A stretch of 58,352 nt of DNA from Rhodospirillales bacterium (lineage in GTDB: Bacteria > Pseudomonadota > Alphaproteobacteria > BOG-932 > Roseiterribacteraceae): the NCBI GenBank assembly GCA_028291345.1, contig JAQGIF010000263.1, positions 1-58,352 of the forward strand, written 5' to 3'. Each line of letters starts with the position of its first letter. Position 1 is the stretch's first letter. The notes beneath the pieces are model-generated. The model was given only the letters and a program-made list of their open reading frames with translations. It had not been told where the DNA came from and made no database searches. The position numbers were made by a program, and so were the translations under genes. Below are positions 16,391 through 24,576 of the stretch, in pieces.

Positions 16391-17575
16391 ATGATCGATT
16401 ATAGCCGCTCGGCGCTCGAACTCGAATTGGAAGCCAAGATCACGGACTTCATTCGCGATCAGGTCATTCCCTATGAACATGATCCGCGCATCCTGCCTCA
16501 TGGCCCATCCGACGATCTTAGGCGCGAATTACAGGCCAAGGCCCGCGCGGCAGGTCTGTTGGTGCCCCATCTGCCCCAGGCCTATGGCGGCCAGGGCCTG
16601 AACCATCGTCAGACGGCCACGGTCTTTCGCGCCGCCGGCTATTCGCTGTTGGGGCCGGTGGCGATGAATCTGATGGCGCCAGACGAAGGCAATATGTACC
16701 TGCTGGATCAGGTCGGCACGCCCGAGCAAAAGGCACATTTCCTTCGGCCGCTTGCCACTGGCGATAAACGCTCTGCCTTTTTCATGACTGAGCCGGGCGG
16801 CGGCGCGGGCTCCGATCCGTCACTGCTCGCCACCACCGCGCGGCGTGACGGCAATCACTGGGTCGTCAACGGCCGCAAATGGCTGATCACCGGCGCCGAA
16901 GGGGCTGGAATCGGCATCGTCATGGCGAAGACCGAAACAGCGGCGACGTTGTTCCTGATCGAGCTGCCGCATCCGGGTGTGGTGATCGAGCGGGTTCTCA
17001 ACACCATCGACCGGACGATGCCGGGCGGTCACGCCGTTGTCCGTTTCGACGATGTGCGGGTTACCACGGACCAGATATTGGGCGAGATCGAAGGCGGGTT
17101 CACCGCAGCGCAGATCCGCCTGGCTCCGGCGCGGCTGACCCATTGCATGCGCTGGTGGGGCGCCGCCAACAGGGCGCACGCTATCGCGATCGACTATGCC
17201 TATCACCGCCAGGGTTTCGGCAAGGCGCTCATTGACCACGAGGGCGTCGGGTTCATGCTGGCGGACAATGAGATCGACCTGCACCAATCGCTGCTGACGA
17301 TCGATCACGCTGCCTGGGTGCTGGACCAGCACGGTCCGCTCAAGGAGGATACCGCCGTATCGGGCCGCGCCAAGGTGGCGGTGTCGGAGGCCTTGTTCAG
17401 GGTTGCCGATCGCTCGGTCCAAGTCATGGGCGGCGCTGGCGTCACCGACGACTCACCGGTACAGCAGATATTCTGCGATATCCGCGCCTTCCGGATTTAT
17501 GACGGCCCGTCCGAAGTGCACCGCTGGTCGATCGCTAAGCGGATCAAAGCGACGATCCGAAACAGACAGGGCTGA
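16391..17575 (+). CDS. Acyl-CoA dehydrogenase (full length)
   Basis: 394 residues. FFMTEPGGGAGSDPSLLATTARRDG and WVVNGRKWLITGAEGAGIGIVMAKT form the FAD-binding middle domain. The C-terminal domain has FGKALIDHEGVGFMLADNEIDL, VQVMGGAGVTDDSPVQQIFCDIRAFRIYDGPSEVHRWSIAKR, the classic end of the family with the YDGPSEVH turn. The group resembles FadE-type enzymes for branched or aromatic acyl-CoA. It is transcribed away from the leftward cluster, sharing a short divergent promoter region (16345-16390), and probably belongs to the same regulon. Confidence 0.88.
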   Translation: MIDYSRSALELELEAKITDFIRDQVIPYEHDPRILPHGPSDDLRRELQAKARAAGLLVPHLPQAYGGQGLNHRQTATVFRAAGYSLLGPVAMNLMAPDEGNMYLLDQVGTPEQKAHFLRPLATGDKRSAFFMTEPGGGAGSDPSLLATTARRDGNHWVVNGRKWLITGAEGAGIGIVMAKTETAATLFLIELPHPGVVIERVLNTIDRTMPGGHAVVRFDDVRVTTDQILGEIEGGFTAAQIRLAPARLTHCMRWWGAANRAHAIAIDYAYHRQGFGKALIDHEGVGFMLADNEIDLHQSLLTIDHAAWVLDQHGPLKEDTAVSGRAKVAVSEALFRVADRSVQVMGGAGVTDDSPVQQIFCDIRAFRIYDGPSEVHRWSIAKRIKATIRNRQG

Positions 17576-17590
17576 CCCGCCATTGTTTTC

Positions 17591-17617
17591 AATTTCGAAA
17601 CGGTACGTCTCGAAATT
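17591..17617. terminator. Near-perfect palindrome after the acyl-CoA dehydrogenase gene
   Basis: AATTTCGAAACG-GTA-CGTCTCGAAATT: 12-bp arms with one mismatch and a 3-base loop, 16 bases after a stop codon. As RNA it makes a strong hairpin but lacks a following U-run (ACCCCC comes next). It could be a factor-aided terminator or an operator for the downstream unit. Confidence 0.4.
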
Positions 17618-17690
17618 ACCCCCTAATGCCCGGGTCGTTGCGTGATTACCTTCTGTCGGTCGGTGTGAGGCCGACTGAAAGGACTAGGTC

Positions 17691-17954
17691 ATGATACCGC
17701 TGGGATTGAACCATATTGGACACGCTGCTTCGGCGGTCTCTACCGTGTTGCATCTGCCGGAACACGGTCGAACCGTGGCGCCGGCGTTGCTGACATTGGC
17801 GGGCTTTACGCCCGTCCAGGTCGAACTGTTGACCAGCGGTTTTCTGCTGACAATCCAAGGCATTTATGTCGCGCTGCGGCGTTTCAGAAGCCATTTGCCA
17901 AACCACATAGCCTCACGGCAAAGTCCTTCGCACGGCTTCCTAAGCCGGCACTGA
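17691..17954 (+). CDS. Small hypothetical protein
   Basis: 87 residues, unrecognised. An AAAGGAC ribosome-site-like sequence stands 8 bases before the ATG. Residues about 38-62 (VELLTSGFLLTIQGIYVALRRF) could be one amphipathic or membrane helix. The C-terminal quarter (SRQSPSHGFLSRH) looks low in structure. It ends 24 bases before the FMN reductase start, so they may share a transcript. Coding status is uncertain. Confidence 0.3.
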   Translation: MIPLGLNHIGHAASAVSTVLHLPEHGRTVAPALLTLAGFTPVQVELLTSGFLLTIQGIYVALRRFRSHLPNHIASRQSPSHGFLSRH

Positions 17955-17978
17955 ACATTTCCTAAGGAACTTCACTTC

Positions 17979-18560
17979 ATGACGACTTCTACGAAGCCGC
18001 GGCTGCTCGGCATCTCGGGCAGCCTGCGCAAGGCATCGACGAACACCGCGGTATTGACCGCCCTGGCGGAGGCGGTGGTGGACACAGCGAGTTTGGAGAT
18101 TTTCCCGCTCAATAACCTGCCGCTCTATAACCAGGATATCGACGTCGATCCGCTGCCAGCGGCGGTGACCGCGTTTCGCGCCGCGGTCGGGGCGGCCGAT
18201 GGTGTCGTCATCTCTTCGCCGGAATATAATTACGGCATGTCGGGGGTGCTGAAGAATGCGCTTGATTGGGCGTCGCGGCCCTATGGCAAGTCCAACCTCA
18301 CCGGCAAGCCGGTGCTGACCATTACGGTGTCGGCCGCCAGCACCGGCGGCGTGCGCGCCCAGGGCCAGTTGAACGAGACGCTGACCGCCATCGCGGCTCT
18401 GGTCGTGCTGCGGCCGCAATCGGTGATCGGCAGCGTGTTCCAGAAGATGAAAGACGGAAAGTTTACCGACGAGGCCTCGATGACGTTCCTGACCGCCGGG
18501 ATCGACGACCTGCTGCGCGACATCGCCAAAACCCAGGCGGTCATCAAACAGGAAAGCTGA
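17979..18560 (+). CDS. NADPH-dependent FMN reductase (flavodoxin-like fold)
   Basis: 193 residues of the SsuE/ChrR/azoreductase group. The FMN phosphate loop is GISGSLRKASTNTAVL, and SSPEYNYGMSGVLKNALDWASRP is the classic flavin-ring segment. Such enzymes reduce FMN, quinones, azo dyes or chromate with NADPH. It might supply reduced flavin to the HsaA-like monooxygenase at 9189, but that is speculation from distance alone. The reading frame is clean and the length is normal for the family. The bases after the stop can pair (AGCGCCC at 18587 with GGGCGCT at 18608), a weak terminator candidate. Confidence 0.85.
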   Translation: MTTSTKPRLLGISGSLRKASTNTAVLTALAEAVVDTASLEIFPLNNLPLYNQDIDVDPLPAAVTAFRAAVGAADGVVISSPEYNYGMSGVLKNALDWASRPYGKSNLTGKPVLTITVSAASTGGVRAQGQLNETLTAIAALVVLRPQSVIGSVFQKMKDGKFTDEASMTFLTAGIDDLLRDIAKTQAVIKQES

Positions 18561-18650
18561 GCCAGTTCGCCCACCGCACATGCGTCAGCGCCCTGCGTCC
18601 GTGAGGTGGGCGCTAGCCGTAATAGTTGGGTTGAAAGTTTAAGCAAGACG

Positions 18651-18884
18651 TCAGATCGTCGAGTGACAGAGGCCGCTTGGCGCTAATTGCGGCGGCGCTT
18701 CCGCGCCCAGAATCCGGCGAATGGCCTGCGCCCATAGGCCCGGATCGTCCCGCCCGCCGGTCATGCGCCTGAATTCCTGCTCGGGCGACAGAAGCCCGGA
18801 CACCGCCGTCAGGCGCTCAGCCTGTTCGAGCCCAATGTCCCGCAGCCGATCCAGCTCGGCCAGCCGCTGCGCCGTGAGCGCCAC
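18651..18884 (-). CDS. Small unknown protein, possibly a fragment with an upstream CPYCG zinc-ribbon
   Basis: 77 residues from a GTG, rich in charged helix (LAELDRLRDIGLEQAERL). The same frame stays open upstream to about 18988 without an ATG. It includes a Cys-rich stretch ending NACPYCGTPEDV just ahead of the GTG, a rubredoxin-knuckle-like pair of cysteines. This suggests either an unusual start (ATT or GTG) or a gene that lost its 5' end. I recognise no family. It is the only coding signal in the 560 bases between the FMN reductase and the GlcD-like gene. Confidence 0.35.
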   Translation of the reverse strand: MALTAQRLAELDRLRDIGLEQAERLTAVSGLLSPEQEFRRMTGGRDDPGLWAQAIRRILGAEAPPQLAPSGLCHSTI

Positions 18885-19119
18885 GACATCCTCCGGCGTG
18901 CCGCAGTATGGGCAGGCGTTAGGCGGGATGGCTGAGGCGCATAAAGAATGTACGGGGGAAACGGAACAACACGGGACTATGTCAATGAACTTTTACCCTC
19001 GAACATTGGATGGATGAGCGAAGCATATCCACCGGTCTCGCATATCTATCCGCTTTCGTTTTTGGGTCCGGTCGTCGGAGCGATGGGTTCGCTGGCGCTC
19101 TACCAATCCTACGAAACTC

Positions 19120-20607
19120 TCAAAACCGCGGCAGTTCGGGGAAGGCCATCTTTCCGCCATGCACATGCATGCGGCCCATCTCGGCGCAGCGGTGCAGTTT
19201 CGGGAATACCTTACCAGGGTTGAGCAGGCCTTCGGGGTCGAAGGCGCATTTCAGTTGCTGTTGGCGCGTCAGGTCGGGTTCGTCGAACTGGTATTCCATC
19301 AGGTCGCGCTTTTCCACGCCGACGCCGTGTTCGCCGGTCAGCACGCCGCCGACATCAACGCAGAGGCGGAGTATGTCGGCGCCGAAAGCCTCGGCGCGTT
19401 CGGTTTCGCCATCGCGGTTGGCGTCGTAGAGGATCAGCGGGTGTAGGTTGCCGTCGCCGGCATGGAAGACATTGACCACGCCGAGCCCGTGCCGCCCCGA
19501 TAGGCGGCGGATTTCGCCCAGCACATGCGAGAGTTGATGCCGCGGGATGGTACCATCCATGCAGTAATAATCGGGCGCGAGCCGGGCAGTGGCGGGGAAG
19601 GCGGCCTTGCGGCCGGCCCAGAACAGCAGGCGCTCGGCCTCGGAGTTGCTGACGCGGATGCTTTGCGCACCGCATGTGGCGGCGATCGGCTCGACCAGCT
19701 TCAGCAGATGGTCGATCTCGGCATGCGGCCCGTCGAGTTCGACGATCAGCAGGGCCTCGACATCCAGCGGATAGCCGGCATGGACGAATTCCTCGGTCGC
19801 CTTGATCGAGGCCCGATCCATCATCTCCATCGCCGCCGGGATAATGCCGGCGGCGATGATCGCGGCAACGCAGTTGCCCGCGGCCTCGTCCGACCCAAAG
19901 CCGATCAGGGCGGCGCGGGCGCCCGGCGGCTTGGGCAGGATGCGGACCGTGACCTCGGTGACGATGCCGAGCATCCCTTCCGAGCCGATAACAACGCCCA
20001 GCAGGTCGTAGCCTTCGGGATCGAGATGCTTGCCGCCGAGGCGGACCACCTCGCCCGACATCAGCACCATTTCGACGCCCAGCACATTGTTGGTGGTGAG
20101 ACCGTATTTCAAGCAATGCACGCCGCCCGAATTCTCCGCCACATTGCCGCCGATCGAGCAGGCGATCTGGCTGGACGGGTCGGGCGCGTAATAAAAGCCG
20201 GCATCAGCGACGGCATGGGTCAGCCCCAAATTGGTGACGCCCGGCTGGGCCGTGACACAACGGTTGGCGTAATCAATATCGAGGATGCGGTTGAAGCGAC
20301 CCATCCCGACCACAACAGAGTCCGCCAACGGCAGCGCCCCACCGGAGAGCGAAGTGCCCGAGCCGCGCGGCACGACCTTCACCTGATAGCGCGCGCAAAA
20401 CCGCAGCACCGCCGCGACCTCCGCCGTGTTGCGCGGCAGGACAACGGCCAGCGGGCGCTGGCGATAGGCGGTCAGCGCGTCGCTTTCATAGACGCGCAGG
20501 GCGTCGGGCGCCGAAACGACCCCCTCGCCCGGCACGATGGCCGACAGCCCGGCGACGATCGCCGCGCGCCGATCCATCACCGTTCGGTCGGGTTCGGGCA
20601 TTTTCAT
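19120..20607 (-). CDS. glcD: FAD-linked oxidase, glycolate oxidase subunit GlcD-like
   Basis: 495 residues. The vanillyl-alcohol-oxidase-type FAD domain has VKVVPRGSGTSLSGGALPLADSVVV, then IACSIGGNVAENSGGVHCLKYGLTTNNVLG and GVVIGSEGMLGIVTEVTVRI. The C-terminal cap domain carries VVNVFHAGDGNLHPLI and LCVDVGGVLTGEHGVGVEKRDLM, the catalytic or metal-binding HGVG region of GlcD and D-lactate dehydrogenases. It oxidises 2-hydroxy acids to 2-oxo acids. GlcE and GlcF are not visible to the left on this strand, so it may work alone or the partners may lie elsewhere. A palindromic repeat lies immediately upstream. Confidence 0.85.
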   Translation of the reverse strand: MKMPEPDRTVMDRRAAIVAGLSAIVPGEGVVSAPDALRVYESDALTAYRQRPLAVVLPRNTAEVAAVLRFCARYQVKVVPRGSGTSLSGGALPLADSVVVGMGRFNRILDIDYANRCVTAQPGVTNLGLTHAVADAGFYYAPDPSSQIACSIGGNVAENSGGVHCLKYGLTTNNVLGVEMVLMSGEVVRLGGKHLDPEGYDLLGVVIGSEGMLGIVTEVTVRILPKPPGARAALIGFGSDEAAGNCVAAIIAAGIIPAAMEMMDRASIKATEEFVHAGYPLDVEALLIVELDGPHAEIDHLLKLVEPIAATCGAQSIRVSNSEAERLLFWAGRKAAFPATARLAPDYYCMDGTIPRHQLSHVLGEIRRLSGRHGLGVVNVFHAGDGNLHPLILYDANRDGETERAEAFGADILRLCVDVGGVLTGEHGVGVEKRDLMEYQFDEPDLTRQQQLKCAFDPEGLLNPGKVFPKLHRCAEMGRMHVHGGKMAFPELPRF

Positions 20608-20643
20608 ATCGGGCTGTCCTGCTTCATCCGCGCCGCTTTATGA

Positions 20644-20846
20644 AAGTTGAAACGCCAAGACACCAAGGCGCTCAGTAAATCCTGTTTGTCCACTCCTGTT
20701 TGTCCTGCAGATTACGCTGATTATAATTTTTCACGGCGCCGCTTACAGCGCCGAAGGCTGGGAAACTGGAATTCATCTGCGAAAATCTGCGTAATCTGCG
20801 GATAATTTCTTAACTTTAGCGCCTCGGTGTCTTGGTTTTTCAACTT
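20644..20846. repeat. Long nested palindromic repeat (MITE-like)
   Basis: The outer 29-bp arms (20644-20672 and 20818-20846) match with 3 mismatches as inverted repeats. A second nested pair around GCAGATTACGCTGATT (20707-20722) pairs with AAATCTGCGTAATCTGC (about 20782-20799). The centre has CGGCGC-CGCTTACA-GCGCCG (about 20734-20753). The whole 203-bp unit can fold into one long hairpin. Its word composition (CCAAGACACCAAGGCGC, CTGCGTAATCTGCGGATAA) is the kind met in dispersed intergenic repeats of many bacteria. It fills the gap between glcD and surE and may act as a terminator or mRNA-stabilising element. Confidence 0.75.
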
Positions 20847-20856
20847 CCACTAGAAA

Positions 20857-21645
20857 TCACGCCAGCAGCTCCGCGACCAGCGGAATCACCGCGTCGTTGG
20901 TGCGGTCGGCGCGCAGGGGCGTGACCGAGACGGCGCTGTCGCGCAGCGCCTGGATGTCGCTGTCGGGTGCCTGGTGGCCGCCGGCGCGGTCGAAATTAAG
21001 CCAATAATAGGGCTTCCCGCGCAGGTCGTCGCGCGGATCGATGTCTATGGCGCGGATCGAGCGGCTGCCCTGGCGGGTCGGGCGGATTCCGGTGACGTCT
21101 TCGGCGGCTATCGCCGGGAAATTGACGTTGAGGCAGAGATCGGCGGGCAGCGGGGCCGCCAGCAGGCGGTCGAGCAGACGGGTGCCGTGCTGCCGCGCAG
21201 TTTCCCAAGGCGTGTCGGCATTCCTGCGAAAGGCCTGGCTGAACGCGATCGCTGGAATGCCGCACAAGACCGAGGTCATTGCGCCGCTGACGGTGCCGGA
21301 ATAGGCGATGTCGTCGGCCAGATTGGCGCCGCGATTGACGCCGGAGATCACCAGGTCGGGCGGCGCATCCTTCATGATCAGGCGCACCGCCATGACGATG
21401 CAGTCGCTGGGTGTGCCGATGACGGCGAAGCGGCGAGGCCCGTGCTGAACGACGCGGATTGGGGATTGCAGCGACAAAGCGTGGGACATGCCGCTCTGGT
21501 CGGCGGCGGGCGCCACCACCCAGACCTCGTCGGCGAATTCGGACGCGATGGCTTCGGATATCTTCAGCCCCTCGGCATGGATGCCGTCGTCATTGACGAG
21601 CAGGATGCGGGACAGGTGCGGTCTTTTGCTCTCAGTATCAATCAT
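20857..21645 (-). CDS. surE: SurE, 5'/3'-nucleotidase
   Basis: 262 residues from MIDTESKR. The divalent-metal site residues are in RILLVNDDGIHAEGL (two Asp), the Ser of the ADQSGMSHALSL segment, and Asn in VISGVNRGANLADDIAYSGTVSGAM. SurE removes phosphate from nucleoside monophosphates and is linked to stationary-phase survival. A longer in-frame extension upstream exists but is antisense-like and lacks any SurE similarity. The ATG overlaps the stop of the upstream binding-protein gene (TGATG), so the two are translationally coupled. In many proteobacteria surE neighbours pcm or tatABC; that arrangement is absent here. Confidence 0.92.
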   Translation of the reverse strand: MIDTESKRPHLSRILLVNDDGIHAEGLKISEAIASEFADEVWVVAPAADQSGMSHALSLQSPIRVVQHGPRRFAVIGTPSDCIVMAVRLIMKDAPPDLVISGVNRGANLADDIAYSGTVSGAMTSVLCGIPAIAFSQAFRRNADTPWETARQHGTRLLDRLLAAPLPADLCLNVNFPAIAAEDVTGIRPTRQGSRSIRAIDIDPRDDLRGKPYYWLNFDRAGGHQAPDSDIQALRDSAVSVTPLRADRTNDAVIPLVAELLA

Positions 21646-23471
21646 CACTGTGCCGTTTTGAGTCCTGTGGGACAGCCGTCCGCCTTGGAATACCAGGTTT
21701 CGAACACCAGGCCCCAACTGGGGACGGCCTCCGGATGGCAGAGCGGCCGCCAATAGGCGACATGGTCGACCCCCAGATAGTAGAGCGGAATGACGTAGTA
21801 ACCCCAGGACATCACCCGGTCCAGCGCATGGGTGCGGTCGAGCAGCTGCTGTCGGTCCTTGGCGTCGGCGATCGCATCGGTCAACGCGTCGACCGCGGGC
21901 GATTTGATACCCGGATAGTTGCGGCTGCCTTTGACGTCCGCCTCCTTGCTGCTCCAATAGATCCTGGGTTCGGTGACCGGCGAGGGGGTCTGGTCCCAAT
22001 AATCCATGATCATGTCGAACGCGAACTGGCTGCGGCGCTGGATATATTGCGGCTCGTCGATCGTGCGCACCGTCGCTATGATGCCGATTCGTTTCAGCGC
22101 CCTTGCGAAGGGCAGCGCCATCCGCTCGTCATGCGGGTCGTGCAACAATATCTCGAAGGCGAAGGGTGCGCCGCTCTTGCCGTCGACCAGCCGCCCGTCG
22201 CGGATGACCCAGCCGGCGGCGTCGAGCAGCCCCATCGCGCGCCGCAGATTGGGCCGCAGCCCCTCGTCGCCGCTGCCGTCGGTGGGCCGGCTGTGGAAGG
22301 GCGGGCCGAAAACGTCGGACGGAAGCTGATCCTTGAACGGCTCCAGCAGCGTAAGTTCGCCATCAGTGGGGAAGCCACTAGCCGCAAGGTCGGAATTCGG
22401 GAAATAGCTCTGGATTCGGCGGAATGAATTGCGGAACAGGACCCGGTTCATCCAATCGAAATCGAAGGCGAGGTTCAGCGCCTCGCGCACCCGACGATCG
22501 GCGAATATCGGCTTGCGCAAATTGAACATCAGTGCCCGCATCCAATCGACCCGCGCCTCCGGGATGTCTTCGGCCACGGCACGGCCGTCCTTCACCGCCG
22601 GGAAATTATAGCCGGTCATCCATTTGGTGGCGTCGAATTCCTGCCGGAAATTGAAGGCCCCCGCCTTGAACGCCTCGAGCGCGACATTGTCGTCGCGGTA
22701 ATAATCCTCTCGCACGATGTCGAAATTATACTGACCGACATTGATCGGCAGGTCCTTGGCCCAATAATCGTCGCGCCGCTGATAGATCATCGAGCGGCCG
22801 GGATCGATCGCGGTGATGCGGTAGGGACCGCTGGTGACCGGTACCTCCAGCGTGGGGTGCCCGAAATCCTTTCCCGCCCAGTAATGCTTGCACAGCACCG
22901 GCATCTGGGACAGCGACATCACCACCTCCCGCTGGGTACCCGACAGCAGGTTGAAGCGCACATGCCGGTCGTCTATCCGCTTGACCTCCGCGACATGGCT
23001 GTAGGAGTTGCGGTAATAGGGCCGGCCGACCTTGCGTAGCGTCTCGTAGGAGAAAATCAGGTCGTCAGTGGTGATCGCCGTGTCGTCGCTGAATTTCGCG
23101 CGCGGGTCGATGGCATATTCGACCCAGGAGCGGTCTTCCGGCACGGTCACCGTCTGGGCCACCAGGGCATAGAGCGTATAGGGCTCGTTCTCCGCCCGCT
23201 GCATCAGCCGGTCATAGGTGAGCCCGATCCGCTCGTTCGCCGTGCCGAGCAGTATCCAGCGATTGACCGAATCGAAACTGCCGATCCGCGCCTCGATCAG
23301 GCTGCCGCCCTTAGGCGCGTCAGGGTCGACATAATCAACATAGGCGAAATCGCGCTGATAGCGCGGTTCGCCCTGCATCGACAGGGCGTAGCGGGGTTGG
23401 GGATCCTGGGCGGCGAGCCCCAGATCCGGACATAGGGCGAAAAGCAGGATCGCGACGAGCCCGCGCGCCAT
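21645..23471 (-). CDS. YejA-like periplasmic peptide-binding protein (SBP family 5)
   Basis: About 608 residues from MARGLVAILLFALCPDLGLAAQ, a clean Sec signal peptide. The family-5 solute-binding fold shows YVDPDAPKGGSLIEARIGSFDSVN, TYDRLMQRAENEPYTLYALVAQTV, FSDDTAITTDDLIFSYETL, VTSGPYRI, LMFNLRKPIFADRRVREALNLAFDFDWMN and AFDMIMDYWDQTPSP, matching YejA. In enterobacteria YejA works with the YejBEF transporter for peptides and microcin C; no permease gene is visible here. The frame can be extended to 23606, but that part is translated palindromic repeat. The chosen ATG is at the very edge of that repeat and has no clear ribosome site. Confidence 0.85.
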   Translation of the reverse strand: MARGLVAILLFALCPDLGLAAQDPQPRYALSMQGEPRYQRDFAYVDYVDPDAPKGGSLIEARIGSFDSVNRWILLGTANERIGLTYDRLMQRAENEPYTLYALVAQTVTVPEDRSWVEYAIDPRAKFSDDTAITTDDLIFSYETLRKVGRPYYRNSYSHVAEVKRIDDRHVRFNLLSGTQREVVMSLSQMPVLCKHYWAGKDFGHPTLEVPVTSGPYRITAIDPGRSMIYQRRDDYWAKDLPINVGQYNFDIVREDYYRDDNVALEAFKAGAFNFRQEFDATKWMTGYNFPAVKDGRAVAEDIPEARVDWMRALMFNLRKPIFADRRVREALNLAFDFDWMNRVLFRNSFRRIQSYFPNSDLAASGFPTDGELTLLEPFKDQLPSDVFGPPFHSRPTDGSGDEGLRPNLRRAMGLLDAAGWVIRDGRLVDGKSGAPFAFEILLHDPHDERMALPFARALKRIGIIATVRTIDEPQYIQRRSQFAFDMIMDYWDQTPSPVTEPRIYWSSKEADVKGSRNYPGIKSPAVDALTDAIADAKDRQQLLDRTHALDRVMSWGYYVIPLYYLGVDHVAYWRPLCHPEAVPSWGLVFETWYSKADGCPTGLKTAQ

Positions 23472-23575
23472 AGGGCGGAAAAGCGAAGCGCCTTCCGCCA
23501 AGCCGGTCACGACGCCTCGCCACTGCCGGCGACTGGGCCCGTGAATGGCGGAAAGCGCTTCGCTTTTCCGCCCTA
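23471..23575. repeat. Palindromic intergenic repeat abutting the yejA start
   Basis: 30-bp inverted arms, 23471-23500 (TAGGGCGGAAAAGCGAAGCG…) and 23546-23575, with one length-neutral mismatch and a 45-base middle. The word GGGCGGAAAAGCGAAGCGC is of the widespread GCGAAGCGC class of intergenic repeats. The outermost left base is the first base of the yejA ATG, so the normal ribosome-binding region of that gene is repeat DNA. Confidence 0.75.
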
Positions 23576-23583
23576 CGGGAGAT

Positions 23584-24576
23584 CTACGCCGAAATTGAAG
23601 CAACAAGCTCTCTCAACGACCGCTGCGGCCGGGGGCCGACATGGCTGATCGCCTCGGCCGCGGCCATGGAGCCAATGCGGCCGGCGGTGGGGAGGCTCAG
23701 CCCGGCAGTAATGCCGTACAGCATGCCGGCGGCATAAAGATCGCCGGCCCCTGTCGTGTCGACCAGCCGCTCGAGCGGCGCGGCTTCGACCTTGTATATC
23801 TTGCCGTCGGCGGCGATGACGGAGCCCTTGGGCCCGTGAGTGACGCAGACGGTGGGGCATTTTGCCGCCAGGGCGCCGACGGCGGAATCGAATGTCGCCT
23901 CACCAGTGAGCGCGAGCGCCTCGCCTTCGTTAGCGAACAGGATGTCGACCTGTTTGACCAGGTCGGTGAACTCGGCATGGTGGCGCGCGACGCAGAACGT
24001 GTCGGACAGGGTCAGCGATACCTTGCGGCCGGCATCATGAGCGATCTTCGCAGCCGCGAAGAAGGCCGCCTTCGCCTCGGGCCGGTCGAACAGATAGCCT
24101 TCAAGATAGGTCACCCTCGCCGAGCGGATCAGATCGGCATCGAGGTCGCTGGAGCTCAGGAACGAGCTGGCGCCGAGGAAGGTGTTCATCGAACGCTGGG
24201 CGTCCGGCGTGATCAGGATCAGGCAGCGTGCCGTCGGCTGGCCGCCGATCAGCGGCGCGGTGTCGAAGCCGACGCCGATGGCGCGTATGTCATGGGCGAA
24301 CACCTCGCCCAGCTGATCCTGCGCCACCTTGCCGATATAGGCGCAGGCGCCGCCCAGCGACGCGATGCCCGCCATGGTGTTGGCTGCCGACCCGCCTGAC
24401 ATCTCGATGCCGGCGGGCATACGCGAATAGAGCGACCCGGCGCGGTCGGTGTCGATCAGGGTCATGCCGCCTTTGGCGATGCCCTCTTTGGTCAGGAACG
24501 CGTCGTCGGTTTCCGCGAGCACGTCGACAATCGCATTGCCGACGCCGAGCACGTCGATGAGGGCAGGCTTATTCAA
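23584..24576 (-). CDS. PfkB-family sugar/adenosine kinase
   Basis: 330 residues of the ribokinase fold. The N-terminal signature is MSGGSAANTMAGIASLGGACAYIGKVAQDQLGEVF, and the C-terminal signature DTTGAGDLYAAGMLYGI carries the catalytic aspartate and anion hole. The family phosphorylates adenosine, ribose, fructose or related sugars. The overall phrase order fits the adenosine-kinase-like group common in alphaproteobacteria. It appears to start with TTG (24574-24576), overlapping the stop of the upstream glycosyltransferase by 4 bases. The substrate is inferred only at family level. Confidence 0.88.
   Translation of the reverse strand: MNKPALIDVLGVGNAIVDVLAETDDAFLTKEGIAKGGMTLIDTDRAGSLYSRMPAGIEMSGGSAANTMAGIASLGGACAYIGKVAQDQLGEVFAHDIRAIGVGFDTAPLIGGQPTARCLILITPDAQRSMNTFLGASSFLSSSDLDADLIRSARVTYLEGYLFDRPEAKAAFFAAAKIAHDAGRKVSLTLSDTFCVARHHAEFTDLVKQVDILFANEGEALALTGEATFDSAVGALAAKCPTVCVTHGPKGSVIAADGKIYKVEAAPLERLVDTTGAGDLYAAGMLYGITAGLSLPTAGRIGSMAAAEAISHVGPRPQRSLRELVASISA

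Noticed and set aside
19525-20643. A 372-codon plus-strand frame opposite glcD
   Set aside because: Arg/Asp-rich shadow with no domain; GlcD motifs on the other strand are intact.
21646-21999. A long N-terminal extension of SurE
   Set aside because: It lies inside the YejA coding region in another frame; SurE similarity begins at MIDTESK.
23472-23606. A longer YejA start at 23606
   Set aside because: The extension is translated palindromic repeat and precedes a proper signal peptide, so it is unlikely to be protein.
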